Assembly: GCF_000372725.1 (NCBI RefSeq)
Contig: NW_005201080.1
Coordinates: forward strand, 132,872 to 196,871
DNA length: 64,000 bases
Direction of reading: 5' to 3'
Source: Emiliania huxleyi CCMP1516
Taxonomy: Eukaryota; Haptophyta; Isochrysidales; Noelaerhabdaceae
Made by a program: the position numbers and the translations under genes. Shown here piece by piece: positions 42,720 to 51,395 of the stretch. The notes below the pieces were generated by a model. That model ran no database searches. It saw only the letters and a program-made list of their open reading frames with translations, and was not told the DNA's origin. How positions within the stretch are numbered: position 1 is the first letter of the stretch; every line of letters starts with the position of its first letter.

Positions 42720-43204
42720 TAGGTGGTGGTGTGGGGGGGGGGGGGGGGGGCCCTTTGGGGGGGGGGGGGGGGGCCCCTTCCCTCCCGCGGGAAAACCAAA
42801 AGGGGCGTTTAACCCCCCAAAAAGGGCCCCCCCCAAAGCTTGGCCCCCCAGGGGGCCATTCTCTTTGGGGGGTTCCCAAGGGGGGCGCACAACCCCCCGG
42901 AAAAAACCGGCCCCCGGGGGGCCCTGGGAGCCTTTTCCCAGGGGAGGGCCCAACGGGGATTTTTTGTTTTCTTGGGGGGCCCCCCAAAAAGTAGGTAGGG
43001 GGGGCACCGAACCCGGGGGTTGGCCCCCCCAAAAAGGGTAGGCCGGTTGGGCAAAAAAATTTGACGGACGGAAAAAACCCCCCCTTTTATGCCTGACCCT
43101 GGGGATGCCTCTCTGGGGGGGAACTGGGGCGGCCACCTCCGGGGTTGCAAATTCCACGGGGGGTCCCCTTCCGGGGAAAAATCCAAAGCCCGGGGTTGTC
43201 CCTT
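42720..43204 (+). other. Low-quality duplicate of 43480-43927 (probable assembly artefact)
   Basis: This stretch is aligned almost base for base with 43480-43927, but with systematic conversion of mixed bases to runs of g, c or a. For example, ctgggagcctattcacaggc there is ctgggagccttttcccaggg here. It ends directly at the N gap. Real duplication followed by such biased change is implausible; poor base calls at a contig end explain it better. Frames through it should be ignored. Confidence 0.88.
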
Positions 43205-43304
43205 NNNNNNNNNNNNNNNNNNNNNNNNNNNNNNNNNNNNNNNNNNNNNNNNNNNNNNNNNNNNNNNNNNNNNNNNNNNNNNNNNNNNNNNNNNNNNNNN
43301 NNNN
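43205..43304. other. Assembly gap (100 N)
   Basis: Exactly 100 unknown bases, probably a placeholder of arbitrary length between contigs. Confidence 0.99.
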
Positions 43305-43480
43305 AAAATATACTAAAGGATGCAAGGAAACGGATAATAAAATAGTAAGTAAAAGAAGATGACCGCAAAAGGGAGTAAAAAATGAGGTATAATGAATGGC
43401 AACTAGAGATAAATTAAAAAAAAAGCACACCCAAGTAATATATTTAGTTAGTGTAAAGATACGTAAAGTACTTAAAAATA
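43305..43480. other. AT-rich 176-bp stretch next to the gap
   Basis: About two-thirds A+T (aaaatatactaaaggatgca and similar), unlike the rest of the window, with no gene. It may be poor-quality contig-end sequence, or foreign or organellar sequence joined by mistake. Confidence 0.6.
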
Positions 43481-43944
43481 AGGGTGGGGGGGGGGCGCGC
43501 TTCGCTCGCGCGGGAGACGCAGACGGCGCGTTTAGCCGCGCGAACAGGGCCGTCCACAACGCTTGGCCACTCAGGTGGCCATGCTCTCTGGCGGGCTCGC
43601 GAGCGGCGCGCACGACCGCGCGGTACAAGCCGGCGCGCGGCGGGCGCTGGGAGCCTATTCACAGGCGAGGGCTCAACGGGTATTTTTCGCTTCGCTGCGC
43701 GGCCCCGCAATAGGTAGGTAGGTGGGGCACGGAGCCTGGCGGTTGGCGCCCGCAATAGGGGTAGGCAGGTAGGGCGAAGAGATTGGACGGACGGAAAAAC
43801 ACCCCCCTTCTATGCCTGACCCTGGGCATGCCTCTCTGGGTGTGAGCTGGGTCGGCCACCTCCGGGTCTGCAACTCGCACGGTGGGTCCGCTTCCGGGCG
43901 AGCATCCGAGGCCTGCGGTTGTCCCTTCGCTGGGCGCGACCGCC

Positions 43945-44994
43945 ATGGAGATCCGCTACACACAGATCAGTGTTTTTGGCGACTATTGCTCGCTCTCTGT
44001 GCAACCACCGTCGGTCGAGCCTGGTCGGTTTTCAGTGACCGACCTGATGGCGCGCGAGCGGAAGCCAAGTGCGAAGGCGCTCGAGGCGGCGCAGAACGCG
44101 CAGGAGCAGGAAGACGAGCCCGACGAGCCCAAGGTGCGCGGCCCCAAGGGTAAGAAACGGGTCGCGGCCGAAGCAGACGAGTATCAGCCGGAGGAGGAGT
44201 CCGCGAAGGATGACGACGAGTATCATCCGGAGGCCGCGAGCAAGAAGACGACGAAAAAGAAGGCGCCCGCGCCAGCTGCTGCTGCGACGCGCCCCGAGCT
44301 CCCTCGTGACTTTTGCGGCTTCTCGATCGAGTACGCGACCACCGGCCGTGCGGCGTGCAAGGAGTTCCGATGTGCCCGCAACATCAAGCTGGGCGAGCTG
44401 CGCATCGCCTCGCACTACGATGGTGGAGAAGGGTTCCAGAGGAACTGGTACTGCTTCGCGCCGAAGTGCGGCGGCGAGGCGTGCCTGTGGAAGGTGCTCA
44501 AGTTCCGCAAGGGCGCGGGCGATCCGCGCTATGGCGCGACCAGCGCGAAGCTGCAGGCGCAGTGGCGCGGCGGCGTCGGACTGCCCGGGCTGAGCCTCCT
44601 TTGCGAGGAGGACCGCGCGATGGTCGTCGCGCTGCTCGACAGCACGGCCGCGCCGCCGCCGCCGATGGTCGCCTCGACCGTGGGCAAGTCCGTCACGATC
44701 TCTGCGGCGCCCGCGCCGCGGCCGGGGGACGTGGTGCGCGTCGGGGGGTCCACCTTCGAGGCGAAGGACGCGCTCAAGGCGAAGCTCGGCGCGCGCTGGC
44801 ACGGCACGGCGAAGGAGTGGATGATTGAGGACGCGGACGCGCTCTGCGGCGTGTGCGGCGCGAGTGCGCAGGCGCTTCCCATCACGGTACAGCTCGACGT
44901 GCTGCTGGCCGCGCTCGCGACGCTCCCGGACAAGAACCCCGCGAGCGCTCCCGCGGGCGGGTCCGCGGCGGCCTCGCAGGTCGCCGACGACTAA
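43945..44994 (+). CDS. PARP-type zinc finger protein with DUF5710-like C-terminal segment
   Basis: An open frame of 349 codons from the ATG before EIRYTQISVF; the ATG before ARERKPSAKA (44047) is an alternative start. After a disordered, charged region (residues about 35-115, KRVAAEADEYQPEEES and KKTTKKKAPAPA) comes a PARP-like zinc finger: FSIEYATTGRAACKEFRCAR, NIKLGELRIASHY and NWYCFAPKC, with LWKVLKFRKG after. PARP fingers bind DNA breaks. The Cys-x4-Cys spacing is longer than the usual Cys-x2-Cys, so zinc binding is likely but not certain. Near residues 265-290, FEAKDALKAKLGARWHGTAK EWMIED resembles DUF5710, a short module in bacterial and phage DNA-processing proteins. No catalytic PARP domain is present. 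Its 5' end touches the duplicated, gap-adjacent region. Confidence 0.72.
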   Translation: MEIRYTQISVFGDYCSLSVQPPSVEPGRFSVTDLMARERKPSAKALEAAQNAQEQEDEPDEPKVRGPKGKKRVAAEADEYQPEEESAKDDDEYHPEAASKKTTKKKAPAPAAAATRPELPRDFCGFSIEYATTGRAACKEFRCARNIKLGELRIASHYDGGEGFQRNWYCFAPKCGGEACLWKVLKFRKGAGDPRYGATSAKLQAQWRGGVGLPGLSLLCEEDRAMVVALLDSTAAPPPPMVASTVGKSVTISAAPAPRPGDVVRVGGSTFEAKDALKAKLGARWHGTAKEWMIEDADALCGVCGASAQALPITVQLDVLLAALATLPDKNPASAPAGGSAAASQVADD

Positions 44995-45673
44995 ACTTCA
45001 TCGACATGAATTCCTTGCAGCCGGCTCTCGCGGGCACACACAGGCAGGACACGGGCACGGACGGGGCATCAGGTACAAACGCGTTCATGCCGCCGCGCGA
45101 ACGGCGGTCCGGTGGCGGCGGCGGCGGTCTCTGTTGTTCCCGGGCATGTTCTCATTCTCTCAGCGCCCATTTGAGCAATCCGTGTCCCCTGGTGTGCCTG
45201 GACACGCCACACGGACACGCGTCCCGCGATGCCCGATGCATGTGTGATTCATTATGTGTGTGAGTGTGCAGTGTGTGTGTCGATACGCGGTGTAAATATG
45301 AATGTCCAATGTGTACTCTGTACAGTATGTGTTGTACGTAGATCGTAGACGTTGTGTACGTTGCATAATTTGGCGGCTGTCACTGCGGAGTACACTGGTC
45401 ACTGACACATTAAAAGGCGCACACAACATGAAGTATCTCTACACATTGTCATTGTGAACGCCCCTCTCTCTTGGCACTTGGGGTGAGACGGAGGTGCGCC
45501 GTCTCCCGCCTCTCTCCTGGGCGGCTTATACACGGCCTCGCGCCAGCCCTTGTGCCTCTCACATCAGCTGGCTATCGCCCTCGGATGGCCTCGATCCGCC
45601 GCCCAGCCATCCCTGCTCTTCTCGGCTCGGCCGCGAAAGCCGCTGACACGCGCCACAGCGGCCCCAGAAAGCT
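44995..45673. other. Convergent intergenic region
   Basis: Lower-GC sequence with tgtg-rich stretches (45240-45300, 45325-45362). No gene recognised. Confidence 0.5.
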
Positions 45674-46328
45674 TCAAAAGTCCTCGTCGAGGGTGAGAGA
45701 GCCAATCGGAGGCAGCGCCGGGGCCGCGGCGGCGGGCGGCTTCGCCTTGCCTCCCGGGGATGAGGCGGCGGATTCGAGCGAAGCGACGACCGAGTCGGGC
45801 GAGGCGGGCGAGGCGGCGTCGGCTGCCGCTGAGCTGAAGATGGCCACCCAGTCGGCCGCCTTGGGGCTGCCCTTGTACAGGACGGCCTGGCGAGGGCGAT
45901 GCGGAGGGTGAGACAGGTGAGAGGAGCGGACAGGCTGCGCCGCGGAGAGGGCGAGGTGCGGCTCCCGCCCCGTCAGCGGCAAAGGCGACGCAGAACGGCA
46001 CCGCCGAGAAGCCAAATTCGGCCTTAGCGACCTCCTTCTCGTCGGTGCTCATGAAGAGGTGGGTGAGATGCTCCCACTCGTCGTCCACCAGCTCCGCCGT
46101 CTGCTCGAACGAGCCCTCGCCCAGCGAGAGGGCGCATGCCGCAAAGGCGACGCCGGGCAGCTTTCCGCTCGCCGCGAGCGCGTCGAGCTTCGTGAGCGCC
46201 TCGGGGCAGTTACCGCAGCGCGTGTGCCAAAAGTCGAGCACGAGCGGCCGGTCCGCGCGGATCTCGGCGAGCGTGCTCGCCTCTCCCGACTCGAGCAGCC
46301 GAAGGGACTGCCGGGACTCGTAGGACAT
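45674..46328 (-). CDS. Thioredoxin-like protein with CGNC active site
   Basis: Two exons (46328-45981, 45886-45674) join in phase 0 across a GC-AG intron, giving 186 residues. Visible: PLVLDFWHTRCGNCPEALTK, with the redox pair C-x-x-C in the thioredoxin position, TKLDALAASGKLPGVAFAAC, DDEWEHLTHLFMS, and the cis-proline region FGFSAVPFCVAFAVLYKGSP. The WHTRCGNCP variant of WCGPC points to a specialised or diverged oxidoreductase, cytosolic because no leader is visible. The C-terminal 50 residues are Ser/Ala/Pro-rich and end in an acidic LTLDEDF. Homologues of this kind are common in algae and flagellar proteomes, but the role here is unknown. Confidence 0.82.
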
Positions 46329-47017
46329 GGCTGTTTTTTGCGCGGGGAAACAGTGCCAAAATAAAAAAAGTAGGCACACGCGCATGCACAGACACACAGC
46401 CCCTTCCCCTTCCCCCTCAAGACCGCAAGGGCGAGGACACGCGAGATTGTTGACACGCGTAGGCCGCACCTCTAGCGAAGCCCACAGAGATCAGAGTGGG
46501 AGACTCCTATCACCGCCCCTGCCACCCACACACTAATGTGCACGGCGTGAGCCTTGGCCGCCTCTGTCAGTGTGCCCGTGATAGTGAGAGACTGCCAGTG
46601 AGAAGCCGGAGGAAGGTCGCTAGTCGAGAGAGATCGCCAGTGGAATAGGGAGTCCACCGTGCTGCGAACCTGTCGCTGTCCATTTTGTCAGTACACAGTA
46701 GCAGGAGAACTAGGAGAGCGCAACCAGTAGGAGGCCCGCGCCTGCCCCCGTGCCGCCGGGTGCACCTTGTCCTACACGAGAGGGGAATCCCTGTGGGACC
46801 CTGTCGTGTGGGTGAACCCTGCCCAGCCCCCCTCCGTGTCGCGATGCGCTCCCCGCTCCCGTTCCCCTGTGTCCCTGATCGTCCTTCCAAGATCCTGCTC
46901 GTGCAGGTGGGGACCCTGTCCTTCTCCCACCCCTTGTTTGGTGTGTCCGTTTCATTTATTTATTTATACTCCCCAAATGGGTGATCTGGTGCTTGTAGGG
47001 CTTGAGAGTGGCCTGCC
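46329..47017. other. Intergenic region
   Basis: 5' flank of the thioredoxin-like gene plus non-coding sequence. Short open frames have no recognisable features. Confidence 0.45.
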
Positions 47018-47563
47018 ATGTCAAAGGAAGGACTGTGGTTGCAGGAGAGTACCACCAACCATCACTTTAGAAACAAGCTCTGGACGCCCCTCCTCAAGAC
47101 CTCCTCGACGGGCGTTGGCAACGCCTCGAGTGGCGGCACGCCCGCCTCCGTCGGCCACTCCTACGCCTTTGGCAACACCGAGGAGAAGGCCCGCCGCCTG
47201 AACATGGGCTGCAAGGCGTGCGGGCAGCCCAGCCAACCCTTCTCCCACAAGACCGGCCACGGCTACGTCAAGGCGCATCGCGGTTTCTACCACGACGCGA
47301 TCTTTGTCAAGCGCAACAACTTCAACCTGCTGCTCCACGAGACGTTCGGCGGCGGCTTCTCGCCCACCGCCGTTCTCAAGCTGCGCCGCCTCGCGCGCAA
47401 AGTCGCGCGCGGCAGCGTTGACCGCACAGCCTACTCGCCCAAGTACTCGCTCTCTTTTATGTCCCACCATGCAGAGCGCATCTCTCTCTCTGTTGTGCGA
47501 GGCGTGAACCGCGCCATTCGCTCTCACCTGGCAACCCTGTCTGCACGTCTCGCGCGCGCGTGA
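47018..47563 (+). CDS. Hypothetical protein, possibly mobile-element derived
   Basis: An open frame of 181 codons. The segment FNLLLHETFGGGFSPTAVLK through YSLSFMSHHAERIS resembles a motif (FGGxSP..., then S/T-x-SHH-x-QR-I-S) that I have seen in repetitive proteins of algae and dinoflagellates linked to transposable elements; this is recollection, not a match. NMGCKACGQPSQPFSHKTGH could be a small zinc-binding stretch. The last 30 codons lie inside the dispersed repeat 47468-47640, so the C-terminus is probably not original to the gene. No transposase or polymerase domain is visible. Confidence 0.35.
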   Translation: MSKEGLWLQESTTNHHFRNKLWTPLLKTSSTGVGNASSGGTPASVGHSYAFGNTEEKARRLNMGCKACGQPSQPFSHKTGHGYVKAHRGFYHDAIFVKRNNFNLLLHETFGGGFSPTAVLKLRRLARKVARGSVDRTAYSPKYSLSFMSHHAERISLSVVRGVNRAIRSHLATLSARLARA

Positions 47564-47640
47564 ACAGGGCTCCAGGCCCCAAATTACGTGTGAGTGTTAG
47601 AGTTGTTTGGTATTGCTAAAAATCTCTCTCTCACTTTAGT
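47468..47640 (+). repeat. Dispersed repeat (inverted partner at 21549-21705)
   Basis: About 170 bp including gttgtgcgaggcgtgaaccg and ending ggtattgctaaaaatctctc. It matches the reverse complement of 21549-21705 almost perfectly. Confidence 0.88.
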
Positions 47641-47940
47641 TGGTACAGTACCTCACCTTCACCCATCCAGTGATTTCTAGGTAGGTAGGGGCAGGGCAGG
47701 GGCCGGCCAGGTTTTTGCAGAATTTCAGCATGCTGTCCGCCCAAGCAAAAATAAATACACGGGGGGGGTCGAAAAGAATTTTTGGTGCATTTATTTTAAG
47801 CGGTGAAAGGCGGCGTACGAGTCGCCGCCGCGGGCGGAAGAAGCTCCTCCTTTTTCCGACCTAGACTGCTGCCGCTTGCTCCTCCCGCTCCTCCCTGTGC
47901 CTGCCACCTGCCGCCGCTGCAACTGATTCTCTGCGAAGCC

Positions 47941-50900
47941 ATGCACCCTTGGGACCGCGCGCAAATCGCGCATTGGCTCGTGGAGACGTGCTGCGTGAGC
48001 GTAGAGGACGCGTCGGCCTACGCCGACGCTCTCGTCTCCGCCGGCTTCGACTCGCCGCTCGCGCTGAGCGTGGCGCATGGCGCCGACTGGCCAGCAGTCG
48101 TCCGGCTCGGCCACCAGCGCGTTATCCAGCACATGGCCGGCCAGCATCTGCCGACTCCGCTGCCACCTCCACCTTCGCCACCGCCTTCGCCGCCGATGCC
48201 CAAGCTTCCGCTCACTACCGGCATCGTTGCCGCCGTTGGCGAGAAGGCGACAGAAGGAGCTTGGGATCTCGGCCGCCGCTTCCGACCGCGGCAGAAGCTG
48301 TCTGCGCCCGCCTACACCGCCGCCGGCCTGTGCCGTGTGGTGCGTGTGCGAGCCGTGGTTGAGCGGCTGCTGAACATAGACTTGAAGGGCATGACCTTCA
48401 CCGCCAATCTCAAGTACGAGGCGAGCTGGACGGACGGCGACATCCTGCCGATGCTGCGAAAGCTGCAGCCCGAGGACGACCCGCTGCATAAGACGCGTGC
48501 GAGCGGGGAGTCGGAGGCGGACAGGGCGGAGAGGCAGCAGCGGCAGGAGAAGCGGCTGAACGACCTGCTCGACGACAAAAAGTCTGGGCAGAAGGACCTA
48601 TACTTCACCGGCCTGGACGGGGAGAGGTTCTTCGCGCCGCGCCTCTACTTTCGCAACCTCGCCGAGTCCGGCGAGACCGAGACTTGGCTCAAGATCTACC
48701 TCGACCCGTCCTGCGACGACTCGGTGGTGGTCTGCCTCTCGAGCAAGTGCACCGGCACCTTCCAGGAGCAGTTCGAGCTCGAGCACTTTCCCTTCGACGA
48801 GCAGGACCTCACGATGGAGATGGCGTCGGAGCACGCTCGAGAGGACGGCTCCGGCTTTTCCGTCCAGCTGGAGCGCAACGACAACGACATGTACCGCTCC
48901 TTTGTCATCACGCGCGGGTTCCTCCAGTCGAGCTCGTACACCCTGAAAGAGCGGCTGCGCTTCACGCGCGATACCACTCTGCCCAGCGAGTCCAACTCGG
49001 GCAAGACGTACCCGCTGCTGCAGATCGGGATGCGCGTACGGCGGCACTCGTTCTTCTGGATCTTCTCGGTGGTGGTGCCCCTCTTTTTCCTCACCACGGC
49101 ACTCGCCACCTCCTTCGTCGTGAACGAGGACGAGTTTGCTGACCGCGCCTCCATCACCCTCACCGCGCTCTTAGCGATCGTCGCCTTTCAGCCGGTCATC
49201 GCCGACCGGCTGCCCGACGACTGCAACACGATGACCCTCGTGGACCTCTACGTGTTCATCTGCTTCGCCTTCGCCTTCATCCTCATCATGGTGCAGTCGG
49301 TCAATGCCATGTACGTCAACTCGTCGGACACAGACCTTCTCGAGCCAACCTATGCCGAGGAGATCGGCGGTAAGCCGTACCGCATCTCGTCGCCGTTCGT
49401 GGTGACCATCTGCGTGTGGGTCGGCTTCCACCTCTTCATCGGGCTCTACGTCTACATGATTATCAAGTGGAGGCGATCTCGCTCCAGGTTTTGGAAGTCG
49501 CAGAACAACGTGCTCTGGCTGGGCCCGCTCAACGCGGACCTGATCGGGCCGCGGGGCGAGAGGACGAGTTCGGACAAGGACGAGAGGAAGAAGAAGGTCG
49601 AGCAAATCATCTGCAGCAGGCTGCGCGAGCTGCCCGCCCTCCGGGCGCAAGGACACCACGTCAAGGGCGCCAGCCTCTGGAACATCGAGGACGCGCAGGA
49701 GCAGCTGCGGCAGGAGCACGACAAGAACGAGCGGCTGCACTTGCGGCTGTTGGACTGCCTGCTCCGATTGGACGGCACTTTGGCCCGACTGCTGAGTCCG
49801 ACGGCGCCAAAGCCGTCGAGCACGTGCGCCCTCGTCGTGATGGATACAGCCCGCGGCGCGGAGGCGCTCCTCGACCTTGTCAAGGAGGAGCCGGAGCGGT
49901 GGAGCGCCTTTGTGGAGGAGGTCGAGATGGAGGTGGCCCTGGCGACGGCGCCGGACGAGCGCGCCAAGGCGCTGCTGACTGAGCTCTTCGCCTCGCACGA
50001 CCATGATTGGACCATCCCCGACAAGGTGAAGGAGACGCTGGAGAAGCTCCGCGTCTCGCGCAGCGTCGCACCGCGACTGGAGCGGCTCAAGAGTCTTGAA
50101 GTGAGCGAGGAGCAGCCGCCGTCCGGCACAGAGAGCCGCCCTCCATTGGTCAAGAGGGCGAGCGATGGGTCCCTGCTCTCTCTGTCCTCCCGCCACTTCA
50201 AGCCCGCCACGGGCCGGGTGCGGCTCGAGGCCCTCAACCCGAGCTGGATCTCTCTGCTCGACGAGTTCCGCCCGCTCCCGCCGCGGCGCGAGCCGCTCTT
50301 GTCTCTCGGCCCGTTGGCGTCGAGTAAGCTGTGCAGTGCCGACCTCGACATAGTGTGGCCCAGCGGCGGAGTCGGCGCGAGGCCGGCGTATTTGGAGTTC
50401 TCCGAGGTTGCAGCAGTCACGATCCCGCGCGCGAGCCGGGCAGCGAACCAGATTCCGGAGGAGGCAACGCATTTTGCGTACGTATCGATCACATCTGCAA
50501 TGCTTGCGGCGGGCGAGGAGGCGAGACAGCCGCGGCTGATCCTCCCTCACGGCGGCTTTGCGTATTGGAGCCAGCAGCCTTACGAGCAGGGTGAGGCCGA
50601 GGACTCTCAGCGCAAGATCTGCCGGCCGGCTCTGGTCACGCGGATCACAGAGGGGCCGGGCATGTCCTTCCACCGCAGGGTGCTGACCAAAGAGGAGCAC
50701 GGCGCGCTCAAGGACTACCAGCTCCTGCCGGTCACGCTGCCCTCCCTCCGCCAGATCAAGGTGCGTCGCTTCTGCTGGATACCGCCCACATGCCCGCGGG
50801 CCGGCAAGACGGACTGCCACTGCGTGCGGCAGCTCGAGTTGGGCTCGGCCCTCATCTGCCCGCACGGCGGTTTTGCATACACCTACTCAGATGACGATAA

Positions 50901-51039
50901 CAAGCACACGAGAAAGTTCGACTGCGTGATGAGGCTGAAGCTGCCGTCGCAGGACTTGCCCCCAGCCCGTTCCGAGTGTATTTCCCGGCCGCATCAGATT
51001 GATGCGGCACTGAGCCGTGTCAGTGTTAGAGCGGACTGA
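47941..51039 (+). CDS. Pentameric ligand-gated ion channel with SAM-like N-terminus and long C-terminal extension
   Basis: A single-exon frame of 1032 codons. Residues about 1-65 look like a SAM domain (ADALVSAGFDSPLALS; VVRLGHQRVIQHM). A proline-rich linker leads to an extracellular ligand-binding domain (about 140-365) with FELEHFPFDEQDLTM, the conserved pro-loop core. The loop's second cysteine is missing, as in prokaryotic channels. Four membrane helices follow: M1 (about 370-392, FSVVVPLFFLTTALATSFVV), M2 (about 400-424, SITLTALLAIVAFQPVIADR), M3 (about 432-456) and M4 (about 483-508). The roughly 520-residue part after M4 is unusual. It has coiled-coil-like Glu/Arg helices, a helical segment EEPERWSAFVEEVEMEV and two similar motifs, LILPHGGFAYW and LICPHGGFAYT. 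No classical signal peptide precedes the channel. Ligand and ion selectivity cannot be told. Confidence 0.88.
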   Translation: MHPWDRAQIAHWLVETCCVSVEDASAYADALVSAGFDSPLALSVAHGADWPAVVRLGHQRVIQHMAGQHLPTPLPPPPSPPPSPPMPKLPLTTGIVAAVGEKATEGAWDLGRRFRPRQKLSAPAYTAAGLCRVVRVRAVVERLLNIDLKGMTFTANLKYEASWTDGDILPMLRKLQPEDDPLHKTRASGESEADRAERQQRQEKRLNDLLDDKKSGQKDLYFTGLDGERFFAPRLYFRNLAESGETETWLKIYLDPSCDDSVVVCLSSKCTGTFQEQFELEHFPFDEQDLTMEMASEHAREDGSGFSVQLERNDNDMYRSFVITRGFLQSSSYTLKERLRFTRDTTLPSESNSGKTYPLLQIGMRVRRHSFFWIFSVVVPLFFLTTALATSFVVNEDEFADRASITLTALLAIVAFQPVIADRLPDDCNTMTLVDLYVFICFAFAFILIMVQSVNAMYVNSSDTDLLEPTYAEEIGGKPYRISSPFVVTICVWVGFHLFIGLYVYMIIKWRRSRSRFWKSQNNVLWLGPLNADLIGPRGERTSSDKDERKKKVEQIICSRLRELPALRAQGHHVKGASLWNIEDAQEQLRQEHDKNERLHLRLLDCLLRLDGTLARLLSPTAPKPSSTCALVVMDTARGAEALLDLVKEEPERWSAFVEEVEMEVALATAPDERAKALLTELFASHDHDWTIPDKVKETLEKLRVSRSVAPRLERLKSLEVSEEQPPSGTESRPPLVKRASDGSLLSLSSRHFKPATGRVRLEALNPSWISLLDEFRPLPPRREPLLSLGPLASSKLCSADLDIVWPSGGVGARPAYLEFSEVAAVTIPRASRAANQIPEEATHFAYVSITSAMLAAGEEARQPRLILPHGGFAYWSQQPYEQGEAEDSQRKICRPALVTRITEGPGMSFHRRVLTKEEHGALKDYQLLPVTLPSLRQIKVRRFCWIPPTCPRAGKTDCHCVRQLELGSALICPHGGFAYTYSDDDNKHTRKFDCVMRLKLPSQDLPPARSECISRPHQIDAALSRVSVRAD

Positions 51040-51395
51040 CGTATCACCCGCAAAGCGAAGTCGGGAGCCGGCCGAGATCGTGTTGGAGGCTGCGCTGCGC
51101 AAGCACACGGGCGGGAGGGCTTCTACAGCGGAGGTCCTGCATGCGCAGGGCTCCTCAATTCTCCGTTACCGCTGGGCGAGGTGTCCAGGAGAGTAGCTCT
51201 CTCCGCTGTCGTGTCGCCAATCGCACCGTCATCGCATACACACATGCACATGCAGCAAACAGATAGAGAAACGAACAACATGCAAATATGAAATAAGCAC
51301 ATGGTTTTGCAGTGCCTCTTCGTTTGTTGTGAACGAATTATCTCACCCGTGGCGTAACAGCTGATGGCCATGGGCTGATGTGACAATGACGCATG
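51040..51395. other. Convergent intergenic region
   Basis: 3' flanks of the ion channel and the LRR-glycosyltransferase gene. No gene recognised. Confidence 0.5.

Noticed and set aside
42621-43628. Gly/Pro-rich frames spanning the N gap
   Set aside because: They cross unknown bases and the low-quality duplicate, so they cannot be real evidence of coding.
49171-50865. 564-codon minus-strand frame opposite the ion channel
   Set aside because: Antisense shadow of a gene with unmistakable channel motifs; its His/Arg/Leu composition is an artefact.
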